Below, in pieces: positions 8,561 to 17,671 of a stretch of 64,000 bases of DNA (its first letter is position 1; each line of letters opens with the position of its first letter). The position numbers and the translations under genes are program-made. The stretch is from Clostridiales bacterium. Its GTDB lineage: Bacteria > Bacillota > Clostridia > Saccharofermentanales > Saccharofermentanaceae. The DNA lies in NCBI GenBank assembly GCA_017615325.1, contig JAGAAI010000006.1, positions 62,001-126,000 on the forward strand, in the 5' to 3' direction. The notes beneath the pieces are model-generated. The model was not told the origin of the DNA and did no database searches. It saw nothing but the letters and a program-made list of their open reading frames with translations.

Positions 8561-9460
8561 TTACTTTATATATTCATCCATTGCAGACAGATCATACGTT
8601 GCAAGGACTTCTTCCATTCTCTTATGGCCAGCTTCGCTCATCTCGCAGAGAGGGAGCCTCGGCATGCCTACATTCCAGCCTGCGATGTTAAGAGCTTCCT
8701 TAACGGGAATAGGATTAACTTCACAGAAGAGAGCATTAACAAGAGGGATGATGCTGATCTGGATCTCTCTAGCCGTCTTCGTGTCACCTTCGAGGTAAGC
8801 ATGTACCATCGTGCTCATCTTCTCAGGCAGGAGGTTGGATACAACAGAGATAACGCCCTGTGCGCCGAGAGAGAGCATGGGAACTACGAGTCCGTCCTCA
8901 CCGGAATAAAGAGCGTAACGGTCGCCCGTCAGGGATACCGTATCGGGAACCTGTGAGAGGTTGCACTCCTTAACGCCTACGATATTGTCACACTCGGCAA
9001 GTCTTGCAAGAACAGCCGGTGAGATGTTTACGTTAGTCCTTGAAGGAACATTGTAAAGGATTATGGGAAGATCAACAGCAGATGCTATTGCCTTGTAATG
9101 ACGGTAAAGGCCCTCGGGTGTGCACTTATTGTAGTAAGGCGTTACCAGGAGGGCAGCATCGGCGCCCAATTCCTGTGCCTTCTTTGTAAGATCTATACCA
9201 AAAGCTGTATCGTTGGAACCTGTTCCTGCTATAACGGGAACTCTTCCTGCCGTTGCATCGACCGCACACTTGATCGCTGCCAGATGCTCCTCTTCGGTCA
9301 TCGTTGCAGCCTCACCTGTGGATCCGCAGATGATGATGGAGTCCGTCTTGTTCTTTATCTGGAAATCGATCATCTGCTCCAACTTGGCAAAGTCGATACC
9401 GTTATCTGTAAAAGGTGTTACTATAGCTACGCCTGCGCCCTGAAATACTGGTCTGGACAT
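8561..9460 (-). CDS. dapA: 4-hydroxy-tetrahydrodipicolinate synthase
   Basis: It condenses pyruvate and aspartate semialdehyde, the first committed step to lysine and diaminopimelate. The 299-residue TIM-barrel protein shows GAGVAIVTPF, CGSTGEAATM, the tyrosine motif ILYNVPSRTNV and the Schiff-base lysine in GVKECN. The ATG at 9460 is chosen for its GGAGGAG site; the open frame extends 16 codons further without support. A plausible promoter lies upstream and no lysine riboswitch was recognised. Confidence 0.95.
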   Translation of the reverse strand: MSRPVFQGAGVAIVTPFTDNGIDFAKLEQMIDFQIKNKTDSIIICGSTGEAATMTEEEHLAAIKCAVDATAGRVPVIAGTGSNDTAFGIDLTKKAQELGADAALLVTPYYNKCTPEGLYRHYKAIASAVDLPIILYNVPSRTNVNISPAVLARLAECDNIVGVKECNLSQVPDTVSLTGDRYALYSGEDGLVVPMLSLGAQGVISVVSNLLPEKMSTMVHAYLEGDTKTAREIQISIIPLVNALFCEVNPIPVKEALNIAGWNVGMPRLPLCEMSEAGHKRMEEVLATYDLSAMDEYIK

Positions 9461-9498
9461 ATCTTCTCCTCCTTCTTGAAAAAAGAATACACCCGTAG

Positions 9499-9528
9499 AT
9501 TTTAGCACCCTTATTTAAATATAATCAA
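9499..9528 (-). promoter_or_regulatory. Probable promoter of the dapA operon
   Basis: Minus-strand TTGATT (9523-9528), an 18-bp spacer and TAAAAT (9499-9504) lie 38 bp before the dapA ATG. A perfect 14-bp palindrome AGTACATATGTACT lies just upstream at 9544-9557. Since no terminator is visible after priA, read-through from that operon is also possible. Confidence 0.45.
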
Positions 9529-9582
9529 GATATACTTTCGGGGAGTACATATGTACTTCTGACGCGTACAATAAAGCCCTTT

Positions 9583-11841
9583 TCAGTTGACTGAATCGTT
9601 GTCGTAGGATATCTGGTATTCCCTGGGGTCAAAATCCTTTGCGATCTGAGCGAAAACAGCATTCAGCGAGGATTTGTTTACGGCCTTGATCATGACGTTC
9701 ATCCTGTACTTACCGCGGAGCTCGTAGATAACATCAGGAACGGGCCCGAAGACCTCAAATCCGTAGCGCGCGTCCTGATAAGACGTGAAATCCTTTACAT
9801 ACCTTGCAAGTTCAGCTGCCTTGATCTCAAGCAGATCTGCTTCCTCCGACTGTATCGTCAGCATCCCGCAGGCTTTAAATGGCGGCAGATGCATCCTTTC
9901 GCGGTATTCTATCTCTGTATTATAGAAGGCTTCATAATCGCCTGATGCGGCATAACCGAAGAGGGGCATATCAGGCCTTAAGCTCTGAATAAAGACTTCA
10001 CCCGGATCTGATCCCCTCCCTGCACGTCCTGCAGCCTGGGTTATAAGCTGAAAGGCTCTCTCGGAAGCTTTACAGTTGGAAGATGCGAGCATAAGGTCTG
10101 CACCAAGGATGCCTACGACGGTAACCTTGGGGAAATCGTGACCCTTGGCTATCATCTGGGTCCCAATCAGGATAGATGCGTCACCCCTGGCAAAGGAATC
10201 GGTAACCTCTTTATAGGATTCTGCGCTCATCATGCTGTCCTGATCCATCCTCAGGACCTTCTGGCCGGGGAATAAAGTCTCCAGGGTCTCCTCCAACTGC
10301 TGGGTCCCGAACCCTGCCTTGATGAACTTGCGGCTCTTACAGGATACGCACTCCGCATCGGATGCCGGAATGGTATATCCGCAGTAATGGCAGATCAGAA
10401 GGGGCTTGCCGCCTCTTATGGATGTATGGAGAGTCATCGCAACGGAGCAGTTGACACAGCAGGCAGGTTCACCGCAATCGGAACATACAAGGCTCCTGGA
10501 ATACCCTCTCCTGTTAAGGAAGAGCATGGCCTGATTCCCGTTGGCAAAAGCTCTGGCCATGGCATTGCGGAGAGGCAAAGACAGGATCTGTCCCGCACCG
10601 AGCTTTATCTGCTCCCTCATATCAACAGGCCTTATTGCAGGCAGAACGGAATCATTCCTTGCCCTCGAAGGCAGGGACAGATACTTGTAGTAACCTTTCT
10701 TTGCGGCATAGTAGGATTCGACGGACGGAGTCGCGGATCCTAATATGATCTTTGCTCCCGTTACTCCTGCCCGCATGACAGCTATATCCCTGGCATTGTA
10801 TCTGGGATGGGATTCGGACTTATAGGATCCGTCGTGTTCCTCATCGATTATTATCAGTTTAAGATTTTCCACAGGCGCGAAAATGCCTGATCTCGGGCCA
10901 ACGACTATCCTGGCCTGCCCCGATCTAATGAGATCCCACTGGCGGAACCTCTCACGGTCGGTGAGCCTGCTGTGGAGAACGGCAACACCGTTCCCGAGGC
11001 GCCCTTTGATCCAGCCGATGGTCTGGGGAGTCAGAGATATCTCGGGGACCATATATATGACCCCGCCGCCTTCTGCGACAACCTTCTCGGCACAGTTGAG
11101 ATAGACTTCGGTCTTGCCGCTTCCGGTGATGCCGTGAAGAAGGAAGATCTCTTTTTGCCCGGGCGGAAGGATCGTATCCGTAACAGCAGCAACCGCGGTC
11201 TTCTGGGCATCATTAAGTTCGAACTTCTCGGTATAACGGTCCAGGACAACATCTTCTTCCATATCAGGCATAACCTGCGCCTTGACCTTGGAAGATCTGA
11301 CTATCCCCTTATCCTCCACGGCCTTAAGCTGGGCTGCCGTTGCTTTGGCAGAGTTTAAGAGGACCTTCTTCTCAGTAGGACCGAATTCTGCAAGATATTC
11401 AATGATCCTTATATGGTTGTAACTCCTGAGAGAGCCTGACTTTACTATCTCCAGCGCATCGTCCCTGTCAACAAGGCTTACCATCGTCACGGTCGGGTCC
11501 TTATAAGAAGACACGAATGACGGCACAAAGAGAGCTATAGCCTGTCCCTTCGTGCAATTGAAACGGGATGCGACCCGGTCCAGGATCGCGAGCTGATCCG
11601 CATTCAATACCGGCCTGCCGGTCACTATGCTGTCAACAGGCTTAAGCTTGGATAAGACCTTCTCATCAGTCTCATCGTAGACTTCAATAACAAGAGCATC
11701 CTTAAGTCTTTTGGCATTGCCAAAGGGGACCCTGACAGCAAACCCTGCCCCGATCTCCCCCATTTCATCGGGAATAAGATAGGAGAAGGGTCTGTCGAGC
11801 TGCTTTATGGAGTCTCGAAGGATAACCCTTACGGCTTTCAT
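9583..11841 (-). CDS. priA: Primosomal protein N' (replication restart helicase)
   Basis: PriA recognises stalled forks and reloads the replisome. The 752-residue protein shows the N-terminal 3'-OH-binding domain, Walker A GITGSGKTEVYL, the DEEH box (IIDEEHDGSYKSE), and GSATPSVESYY. The eight-cysteine zinc-binding insert (CSDCGEPACCVNCS...CHYCG...CVSC) and the C-terminal helicase motifs QAAGRAGRG are also present. Its start codon shares one base with the polC stop (TGATG), so the genes are translationally coupled. Confidence 0.95.
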   Translation of the reverse strand: MKAVRVILRDSIKQLDRPFSYLIPDEMGEIGAGFAVRVPFGNAKRLKDALVIEVYDETDEKVLSKLKPVDSIVTGRPVLNADQLAILDRVASRFNCTKGQAIALFVPSFVSSYKDPTVTMVSLVDRDDALEIVKSGSLRSYNHIRIIEYLAEFGPTEKKVLLNSAKATAAQLKAVEDKGIVRSSKVKAQVMPDMEEDVVLDRYTEKFELNDAQKTAVAAVTDTILPPGQKEIFLLHGITGSGKTEVYLNCAEKVVAEGGGVIYMVPEISLTPQTIGWIKGRLGNGVAVLHSRLTDRERFRQWDLIRSGQARIVVGPRSGIFAPVENLKLIIIDEEHDGSYKSESHPRYNARDIAVMRAGVTGAKIILGSATPSVESYYAAKKGYYKYLSLPSRARNDSVLPAIRPVDMREQIKLGAGQILSLPLRNAMARAFANGNQAMLFLNRRGYSRSLVCSDCGEPACCVNCSVAMTLHTSIRGGKPLLICHYCGYTIPASDAECVSCKSRKFIKAGFGTQQLEETLETLFPGQKVLRMDQDSMMSAESYKEVTDSFARGDASILIGTQMIAKGHDFPKVTVVGILGADLMLASSNCKASERAFQLITQAAGRAGRGSDPGEVFIQSLRPDMPLFGYAASGDYEAFYNTEIEYRERMHLPPFKACGMLTIQSEEADLLEIKAAELARYVKDFTSYQDARYGFEVFGPVPDVIYELRGKYRMNVMIKAVNKSSLNAVFAQIAKDFDPREYQISYDNDSVN

Positions 11842-14800
11842 CAGAATCCGCCTCCGTCACCGCCAAAGAAATCAAACAAAGTCATCTGGGCACTCTCGGG
11901 AAGATCGTCTATGATCCCGCCGTAATCGAGGATCACCTGGGTCGCAGACTGGCCTATGCCGCTCCTGTTGGTAAAGTCCTCCCTGTTCTTGAAAGGTTCC
12001 TGGTCCCTTGCTTCCTGTATGCCGATACCCATACTCTCGGAGATGCTGTCGATAGCTGCGAAAGGAGGCCTTATCTCCTTGTCGCCGACTTTAAGGAACT
12101 TCTTGCCGTCGGATCCGTCCAGAGTTATGGGCGCAAATGTGATCCCGCGGTCGTACATCTCTTCGACCAGTTCACAGAGCAACGCCTCGTCCTTGATCTT
12201 GGGGTTGTCGTCATGCTTCTTCTGCTCTTCCAAGAACTTTCTCCTTGCAACGACCCGGTCCTTGCCGTGGCACATCGTATAGGCATCGAATTCTCCTGCT
12301 CTGATCGTATAGTAAGCGCAGTAGTATTCAACCGGATAGAAGACCTTAAACCAGGCGATACGGAGGGACGATATCGAATATGCGGCAGCATGAGCCTTCG
12401 GGAACATGTACTTGATCTTCTGACAGGATTCTATGTACCAGTCAGGCACTCCCTTCTCCTTCATCATGGCCTTCCAGGCTTCCCACTTTTCGGGACACTT
12501 GCCCTTTGCGACCTTACCCTTACGGACATTCTCCATGATGTCGAAAGCGTCCTTGTTGGGAAGTCCCCAATAGATGAGCCTGGTCATGATCGAGTCACGG
12601 CATCCTATGACGGTATTGATGTCACATGTGCCGCTCCTTATGAGATCCTGGGCATTGCCGGCCCAGACATCCGTTCCGTGCGAGAGGCCCATAAGCTGGA
12701 CAAGGTCGTAGAACCTTGTAGGCTTTGCTTCTTCGATCATGCCGCGGGCCATCGGAGTTCCCAGTTCGGGAAGACCAATCGTAGCGCCTCTCTCCTTATC
12801 TCCTGACGGGAGAAGTTCTAACGCAGATGAATCCTTAAGAAGCGACATGACCTTCTCCTGAGGGATTGGGATAGTCGTAACGTCTATATCCGTAAGTTCG
12901 TAGAGCATACGGAGCATCGTAGGATCCGCGTGACCCAGGATATCGAGCTTAAGGATGGTATCGTGCATCGCATTGAAGTCAAAGTGGGTCGTGATGATCC
13001 CGAGATCCGTCTTATTTGCAGGGCACTGGATCGGAGTGAAATCGTAGATATCCATCTCCTTGGGGATGACGACGATACCGCCCGGGTGCTGGCCCGTGGT
13101 CCTCTTTACGCCGACGATCCCGTATGACATATATGTAAGCTTGCCTGTTGTGTAAGGCTCGCCTCTCTCCTCGCAGATCTTTCTTACGACCATCATGGCG
13201 TTCTTATCCTTGAACGCGGCAACCGTTCCGGCCCTGAACGTATGCGTCAGGCCGAAAAGATATTCAACATATTTATGCGCTCTCGGCTGGTATTCGCTCG
13301 AGAAGTTAAGATCGATATCAGGCTGCTTATCACCCTTGAATCCCAGGAAGGTCTCGAAAGGAATATCCTGTCCGTCCTTCTTCATGTCCTCACCGCAGCA
13401 GGGACAGACCTTATCGGGGAGGTCGTATCCCGAACCGTAGTCACCGCTCTCTTCGAATTCGGTATAGTTGCACTTGGGGCATCTGTAGTGGGGCTCAAGA
13501 GGATTGACTTCGGATATGCCGCACATGGTGGCAACAAATGAAGATCCGACTGAACCTCTCGAACCTACGATATAGCCGTCGTTATTGGACTTCTTAACAA
13601 GACGGTAAGCGATATAGTACATGATCGCAAAACCGTTGCCGATTATGGAACCCAGTTCCTTCTCGATCCTGGCCCTGACCTTCGGGTGAAGCTCACCGTT
13701 ATGCCTGTAGAGCTGGTTGGCACGCGTGTATGTGATATCCCTGACATCAGTAGCGGCGTGGGATATCATCGGCGGATATGTTCCGTCCGGGAAAGGCTTG
13801 ATCCCGTAATCGATCATGTCCGCTATCTTGTTGGTGTTGGTTATAACGACTTCTTCCGCCTTGGCTTCACCTAAATAGGTGAATTCCTCGAGCATCTCTT
13901 CCGTCGTCCTGAAGTAGAGGTCGCTCTGGAGTTCGGCATCCTTGAAGCCCATATCCATCATGATGTACTTACGGTACTGGCCGTCATCTTTCTCAAGATA
14001 ATGCGCGTCACATGTTGCGCAGCAGATCATGCCGTGGTCGTCAGCCGTCTCGACAAGGAGTTCGTTTACGACTCTTATGTCTTCTGCATTGATGGCAACC
14101 TCACCCGTATCAGACTTTGAAGGGTCCTGCCTCGTAAGGAAGATATTGTTACAGAGAGGCTGGATCTCGACATAATCGTAAAGGCTTAAGATCTTGTTAA
14201 ACTCAGCCGAATCCTTGAGCAATTCCCTGGCTTTGTTACGGTCCTTACCGCAGGTCTTATATGTCGTAAGAACATGGCGGTAGATCTCTCCCCGCTCACA
14301 GGCGCCTCCGATGATAAGTCCCGATGACCAGTAGCGGAGAAGGCTCTTGGGCGTCCTGGGCCTCATCGAGAAATAATTGACGTGGGACTCGGATACGAGA
14401 TTATAAAGACCATAAAGGCCGACATAATTTCTTACGAGATATATGATGTGATACGTAGGTGACTCTTTTCGCGACTTGATATCATCGAGGCTCTTGTGTC
14501 CGATCTTCTCATTGATCTCATAAGGGTCGCATGTTCCGGAATCACGGATCATTGAAATAAGCAGTTCTGCACTATTCCTGCAGATATCGAACATCTTGTC
14601 TTCCGGCATATCAGCGTCAAGATCAGGTGTCTCATAAGAAGAATGATTGCCGTCATAATAACATTCGATGATATCCGCATCATTTGATACGGGCATATTG
14701 AACTTATGCCTGTAGTAAACGTGCTTCTCAACATCTATGCCGAATCCTGCGCGGCGCAGGAAAGCAAGGGTCTTAAAGATATCAGGGCCCGTAAGATATG

Positions 14801-16628
14801 AATCTCCGATAAAGTCCAGGAGCTCACCCATGACAAAGTAGGACTGGCTTACATTCTCGCCGTCAAAGATCTTATCTTCAAACTCGGCATAGAAATCAGC
14901 CACGTGTTCATAGACGAGCTCTTCCGGAATAAACTCATTATCAGAATACTCAAGGGGAGCATCGATAAACTTACGGATATCTGCAACCGGTTCATAAGAA
15001 GAACTTTCTTCTGTCTTCAGCGCCTCATCTGACAGGCTCTCCGGCATCTCGGATTCATCCCACAAAGACTTGTCAACGTCCTTTGCTACAAATGCAATAG
15101 CGTCTTCATCGGTCTCGCCTTCGGTATAAGGAGGCTTGCTCTTATATCCCTTGAGTCTGTACTTGGAAGCAGCAACTGCCGTAAAACTGTCGCTGAAAGG
15201 ATCAGAGCCACTGCGTCTTATAGTTACAGCCGTAAATGTTCCGACATGGCTTCCAAGGTCTTTGTTGAAAGGCAGGTTAAAGAAAACGGTATTGCCGTCA
15301 TCAACGAGATATCCTTCGCAGCCTAAGATCGACTTAAAGTGATCCGTGTCGGATGTATCCTTCTTTGCTATATCCATTGCGGTGTTATAGACCTCAGGGA
15401 ACGCCTGGACTACACCGTGATCTGTCACCGCACAGGCTCTGTGACCGAAGGATGCGGCAAGCTTCATCATCTTGGAAGGTACCGATGTGGCGTCCTTTTC
15501 CGAGAAAGTCGTATGGCAATGGAGTTCGACTCTCTTAACGGGTGCGTTGTCATGCCTTCCTTCCGGAGGTTTTGCCTCGAAGATGCCGTTTACCCTGAAC
15601 TGCGGCTCACCGCTGAACTTATCATTCTCCAGACTTCCCTGGATCCCGCAGAATACGGGCTTCTCTTCTTCAAACTGGGACTCGAAGGCATCAGCTTCCT
15701 CAGGCTTTAAGAACATGACACAGCCCACTCCTCCCGTCTTATCGATCATGATGAACCTTGCGATAACGGACTTACCGGATTTAATAAGCTTGAGCTTATC
15801 GTCCTTCCTTCTCATGAGGAGTCCCGTTACGCTCATGTCGCTGTCACCGTATTCTAACTTATCGATATCGGTGATCGCAGTGACTTCTTTGACCCTTCCG
15901 AATACGGTCGCGGAAGAATTCGGTTCATACTTATATTCCTTTTTCTTTGCCGGAGCCGTCTCCTGGGCAAGCTTTGCTTTGTATTCCCAGGAATTCTTAT
16001 CAAGTTCAGGGTGTTCTCTCTCGAACTTATCCTGGACCTGCTGCTTCAGCGATACCGTCTCTTCCTCTATCTCGGATTCATTACGGTAATACTTGACCGA
16101 TGTGTTCGAGAACACATCGTCATCTAAAACAGCATCTTCTTCAGATACTATCCTTACTTCCCTGGGATCAACGGAAGTCAATCCTTCCAGGGCCTTCTTA
16201 ACATCCGATTCGATCCTTGCGATCTGCCCGTCATCGTAGATATTGAACATACCTGACGGGATCGTGATATAAAGGATACCTTTATCCCAGGACAGCTTCA
16301 TGTTCGACAGCTGCCCGAAAAGAGAAGCATCGATGTCTTTTATCAGGTATCTGATCGTATCCGACAGCAAAGGGACTCTGTCGGAAATATTATCTTCATT
16401 GATATCTATGAACTTGGGCAACATGCGTGTCGAGTATCTGTCGCCAAACAGCTCGCAGTATCTGCCAAGTGAATTATCGGACTTAAGCGACTGGCTTCCG
16501 GTCATGGTCACGACGACCTTGCCGAGTTTGTCGAACAAAACGATATTATCTACATAGATACCGTCTATGCCGCATCTGTCAGCTCCATTGACATCATACA
16601 GGTTTATCAGCCTCTTGTCCTTTTCCAA
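11841..16628 (-). CDS. polC: DNA polymerase III alpha subunit, PolC type
   Basis: This is the replicative polymerase of low-GC Gram-positives. The 1595-residue protein exceeds the usual ~1440. An OB-fold region precedes the PHP domain (RVELHCHTTFSEKDA, AVTDHGVVQAFPE; from about 366). The polymerase core has GSRGSVGSS (1022-1030), a zinc finger (C1050, C1053, C1075, C1078), PDIDLNFSSEYQPR (1103) and GVKRTTGQHPGGIVVIP. The segment where the DEDDh exonuclease is normally inserted (about 462-695) is present and enlarged but lacks the expected FDVETTG motif and the later acidic motifs, so proofreading in cis looks lost. It overlaps ispG by 35 bp. Confidence 0.95.
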   Translation of the reverse strand: MEKDKRLINLYDVNGADRCGIDGIYVDNIVLFDKLGKVVVTMTGSQSLKSDNSLGRYCELFGDRYSTRMLPKFIDINEDNISDRVPLLSDTIRYLIKDIDASLFGQLSNMKLSWDKGILYITIPSGMFNIYDDGQIARIESDVKKALEGLTSVDPREVRIVSEEDAVLDDDVFSNTSVKYYRNESEIEEETVSLKQQVQDKFEREHPELDKNSWEYKAKLAQETAPAKKKEYKYEPNSSATVFGRVKEVTAITDIDKLEYGDSDMSVTGLLMRRKDDKLKLIKSGKSVIARFIMIDKTGGVGCVMFLKPEEADAFESQFEEEKPVFCGIQGSLENDKFSGEPQFRVNGIFEAKPPEGRHDNAPVKRVELHCHTTFSEKDATSVPSKMMKLAASFGHRACAVTDHGVVQAFPEVYNTAMDIAKKDTSDTDHFKSILGCEGYLVDDGNTVFFNLPFNKDLGSHVGTFTAVTIRRSGSDPFSDSFTAVAASKYRLKGYKSKPPYTEGETDEDAIAFVAKDVDKSLWDESEMPESLSDEALKTEESSSYEPVADIRKFIDAPLEYSDNEFIPEELVYEHVADFYAEFEDKIFDGENVSQSYFVMGELLDFIGDSYLTGPDIFKTLAFLRRAGFGIDVEKHVYYRHKFNMPVSNDADIIECYYDGNHSSYETPDLDADMPEDKMFDICRNSAELLISMIRDSGTCDPYEINEKIGHKSLDDIKSRKESPTYHIIYLVRNYVGLYGLYNLVSESHVNYFSMRPRTPKSLLRYWSSGLIIGGACERGEIYRHVLTTYKTCGKDRNKARELLKDSAEFNKILSLYDYVEIQPLCNNIFLTRQDPSKSDTGEVAINAEDIRVVNELLVETADDHGMICCATCDAHYLEKDDGQYRKYIMMDMGFKDAELQSDLYFRTTEEMLEEFTYLGEAKAEEVVITNTNKIADMIDYGIKPFPDGTYPPMISHAATDVRDITYTRANQLYRHNGELHPKVRARIEKELGSIIGNGFAIMYYIAYRLVKKSNNDGYIVGSRGSVGSSFVATMCGISEVNPLEPHYRCPKCNYTEFEESGDYGSGYDLPDKVCPCCGEDMKKDGQDIPFETFLGFKGDKQPDIDLNFSSEYQPRAHKYVEYLFGLTHTFRAGTVAAFKDKNAMMVVRKICEERGEPYTTGKLTYMSYGIVGVKRTTGQHPGGIVVIPKEMDIYDFTPIQCPANKTDLGIITTHFDFNAMHDTILKLDILGHADPTMLRMLYELTDIDVTTIPIPQEKVMSLLKDSSALELLPSGDKERGATIGLPELGTPMARGMIEEAKPTRFYDLVQLMGLSHGTDVWAGNAQDLIRSGTCDINTVIGCRDSIMTRLIYWGLPNKDAFDIMENVRKGKVAKGKCPEKWEAWKAMMKEKGVPDWYIESCQKIKYMFPKAHAAAYSISSLRIAWFKVFYPVEYYCAYYTIRAGEFDAYTMCHGKDRVVARRKFLEEQKKHDDNPKIKDEALLCELVEEMYDRGITFAPITLDGSDGKKFLKVGDKEIRPPFAAIDSISESMGIGIQEARDQEPFKNREDFTNRSGIGQSATQVILDYGGIIDDLPESAQMTLFDFFGGDGGGF

Positions 16629-17670
16629 CTCTAATTACCTCATTTACAAACTCATCGACAGCCGCATCGATATCTGCGGTCTTTATCTTCCTTACTGTCT
16701 CGCCCTTCTCAAAGAGAAGGAACTCATCCTTCCCGCCGGCAAGTCCTATATCGGCCTCCCTGGCCTCTCCCGGACCGTTAACGGCGCATCCCATAACAGC
16801 AACCTTGATGTTATAGGGAAGGTCGCATATCCTGCTCTCGACCTTATTTGCCAGTTCGATGAGCGGCACCTGCGTCCTTCCGCAGGTAGGGCAGGATACG
16901 AATGTTATTCCGCCCTTATCGAGATCCAGAGCCCTTAATATCATCTTTGCGGCTCTGACTTCCTCTACCGGATCTGCTGTCAGCGAGACTCTTATGGTAT
17001 CGCCTATGCCCTCGGCAAGAAGTGTTCCTATGCCTACGGCTGATTTGATCATGCCTTCTCTTAACGTACCCGCTTCAGTTACACCGACATGCAGAGGATA
17101 ATCGCATTGGGCTGCCAGGCATCTGTATGTGTCGATCGTAAGCTTAGGCGATGATGACTTGATCGATATTACGATATCCTCAAATTCCAGGTCCTCTAAG
17201 ATCTTCACAGCCCCGATGGCACTCTCGGTCATGGCTTCCGCCGTAACACCGCCGTATTTTGCGATCAGGGATCTCTCGACCGATCCGGAATTAACTCCGA
17301 CCCTTATGGGGATCCCACGTTCCTTACAGCAGTCAGCGACCTTCCTTACATTCTCCCGGTCGCCTATATTGCCCGGATTGATCCTTATCTTGGCTGCTCC
17401 GTTCTCACATGCAGCGATGGCGAGCTTATAGTCGAAATGAATATCTGCCACTACGGGTATCGGGGACCACTTAGTTATCTCTTTTAATGCCAGCGCAGCC
17501 TCCATATGGGGGATCGCAACCCTTGTGATGTCACAACCTGCTTCAGCAAGCTTTGTGATCTGTTCCAGGGTGGCGCCGACATCAGCAGTATCCGTTGTAT
17601 TCATCGACTGGATCTTGACCCGGCTCCCTCCGCCGATCTCTGTATTTCCGATCTTTATCTTACGTGTCAT
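16594..17670 (-). CDS. ispG: 4-hydroxy-3-methylbut-2-en-1-yl diphosphate synthase
   Basis: This iron-sulfur enzyme converts MEcPP to HMBPP in the MEP isoprenoid pathway. The 358-residue protein shows KIGGGSRVKIQSMNTTDT-type opening residues, ADIHFDYKLAI, RINPGNIGD, and the [4Fe-4S] cysteines in VSCPTCGRTQ and GCAVNGPGEA. It lies 1 bp after rseP and, with dxr upstream and ispH at 42,775, gives three MEP genes in the window. Its end overlaps polC. Confidence 0.95.
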   Translation of the reverse strand: MTRKIKIGNTEIGGGSRVKIQSMNTTDTADVGATLEQITKLAEAGCDITRVAIPHMEAALALKEITKWSPIPVVADIHFDYKLAIAACENGAAKIRINPGNIGDRENVRKVADCCKERGIPIRVGVNSGSVERSLIAKYGGVTAEAMTESAIGAVKILEDLEFEDIVISIKSSSPKLTIDTYRCLAAQCDYPLHVGVTEAGTLREGMIKSAVGIGTLLAEGIGDTIRVSLTADPVEEVRAAKMILRALDLDKGGITFVSCPTCGRTQVPLIELANKVESRICDLPYNIKVAVMGCAVNGPGEAREADIGLAGGKDEFLLFEKGETVRKIKTADIDAAVDEFVNEVIRVGKGQEADKPV

Positions 17671-17671
17671 A

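Noticed and set aside
9461..9582. Lysine riboswitch before dapA
   Set aside because: The 122-bp gap is too short and lacks the L-box conserved elements.
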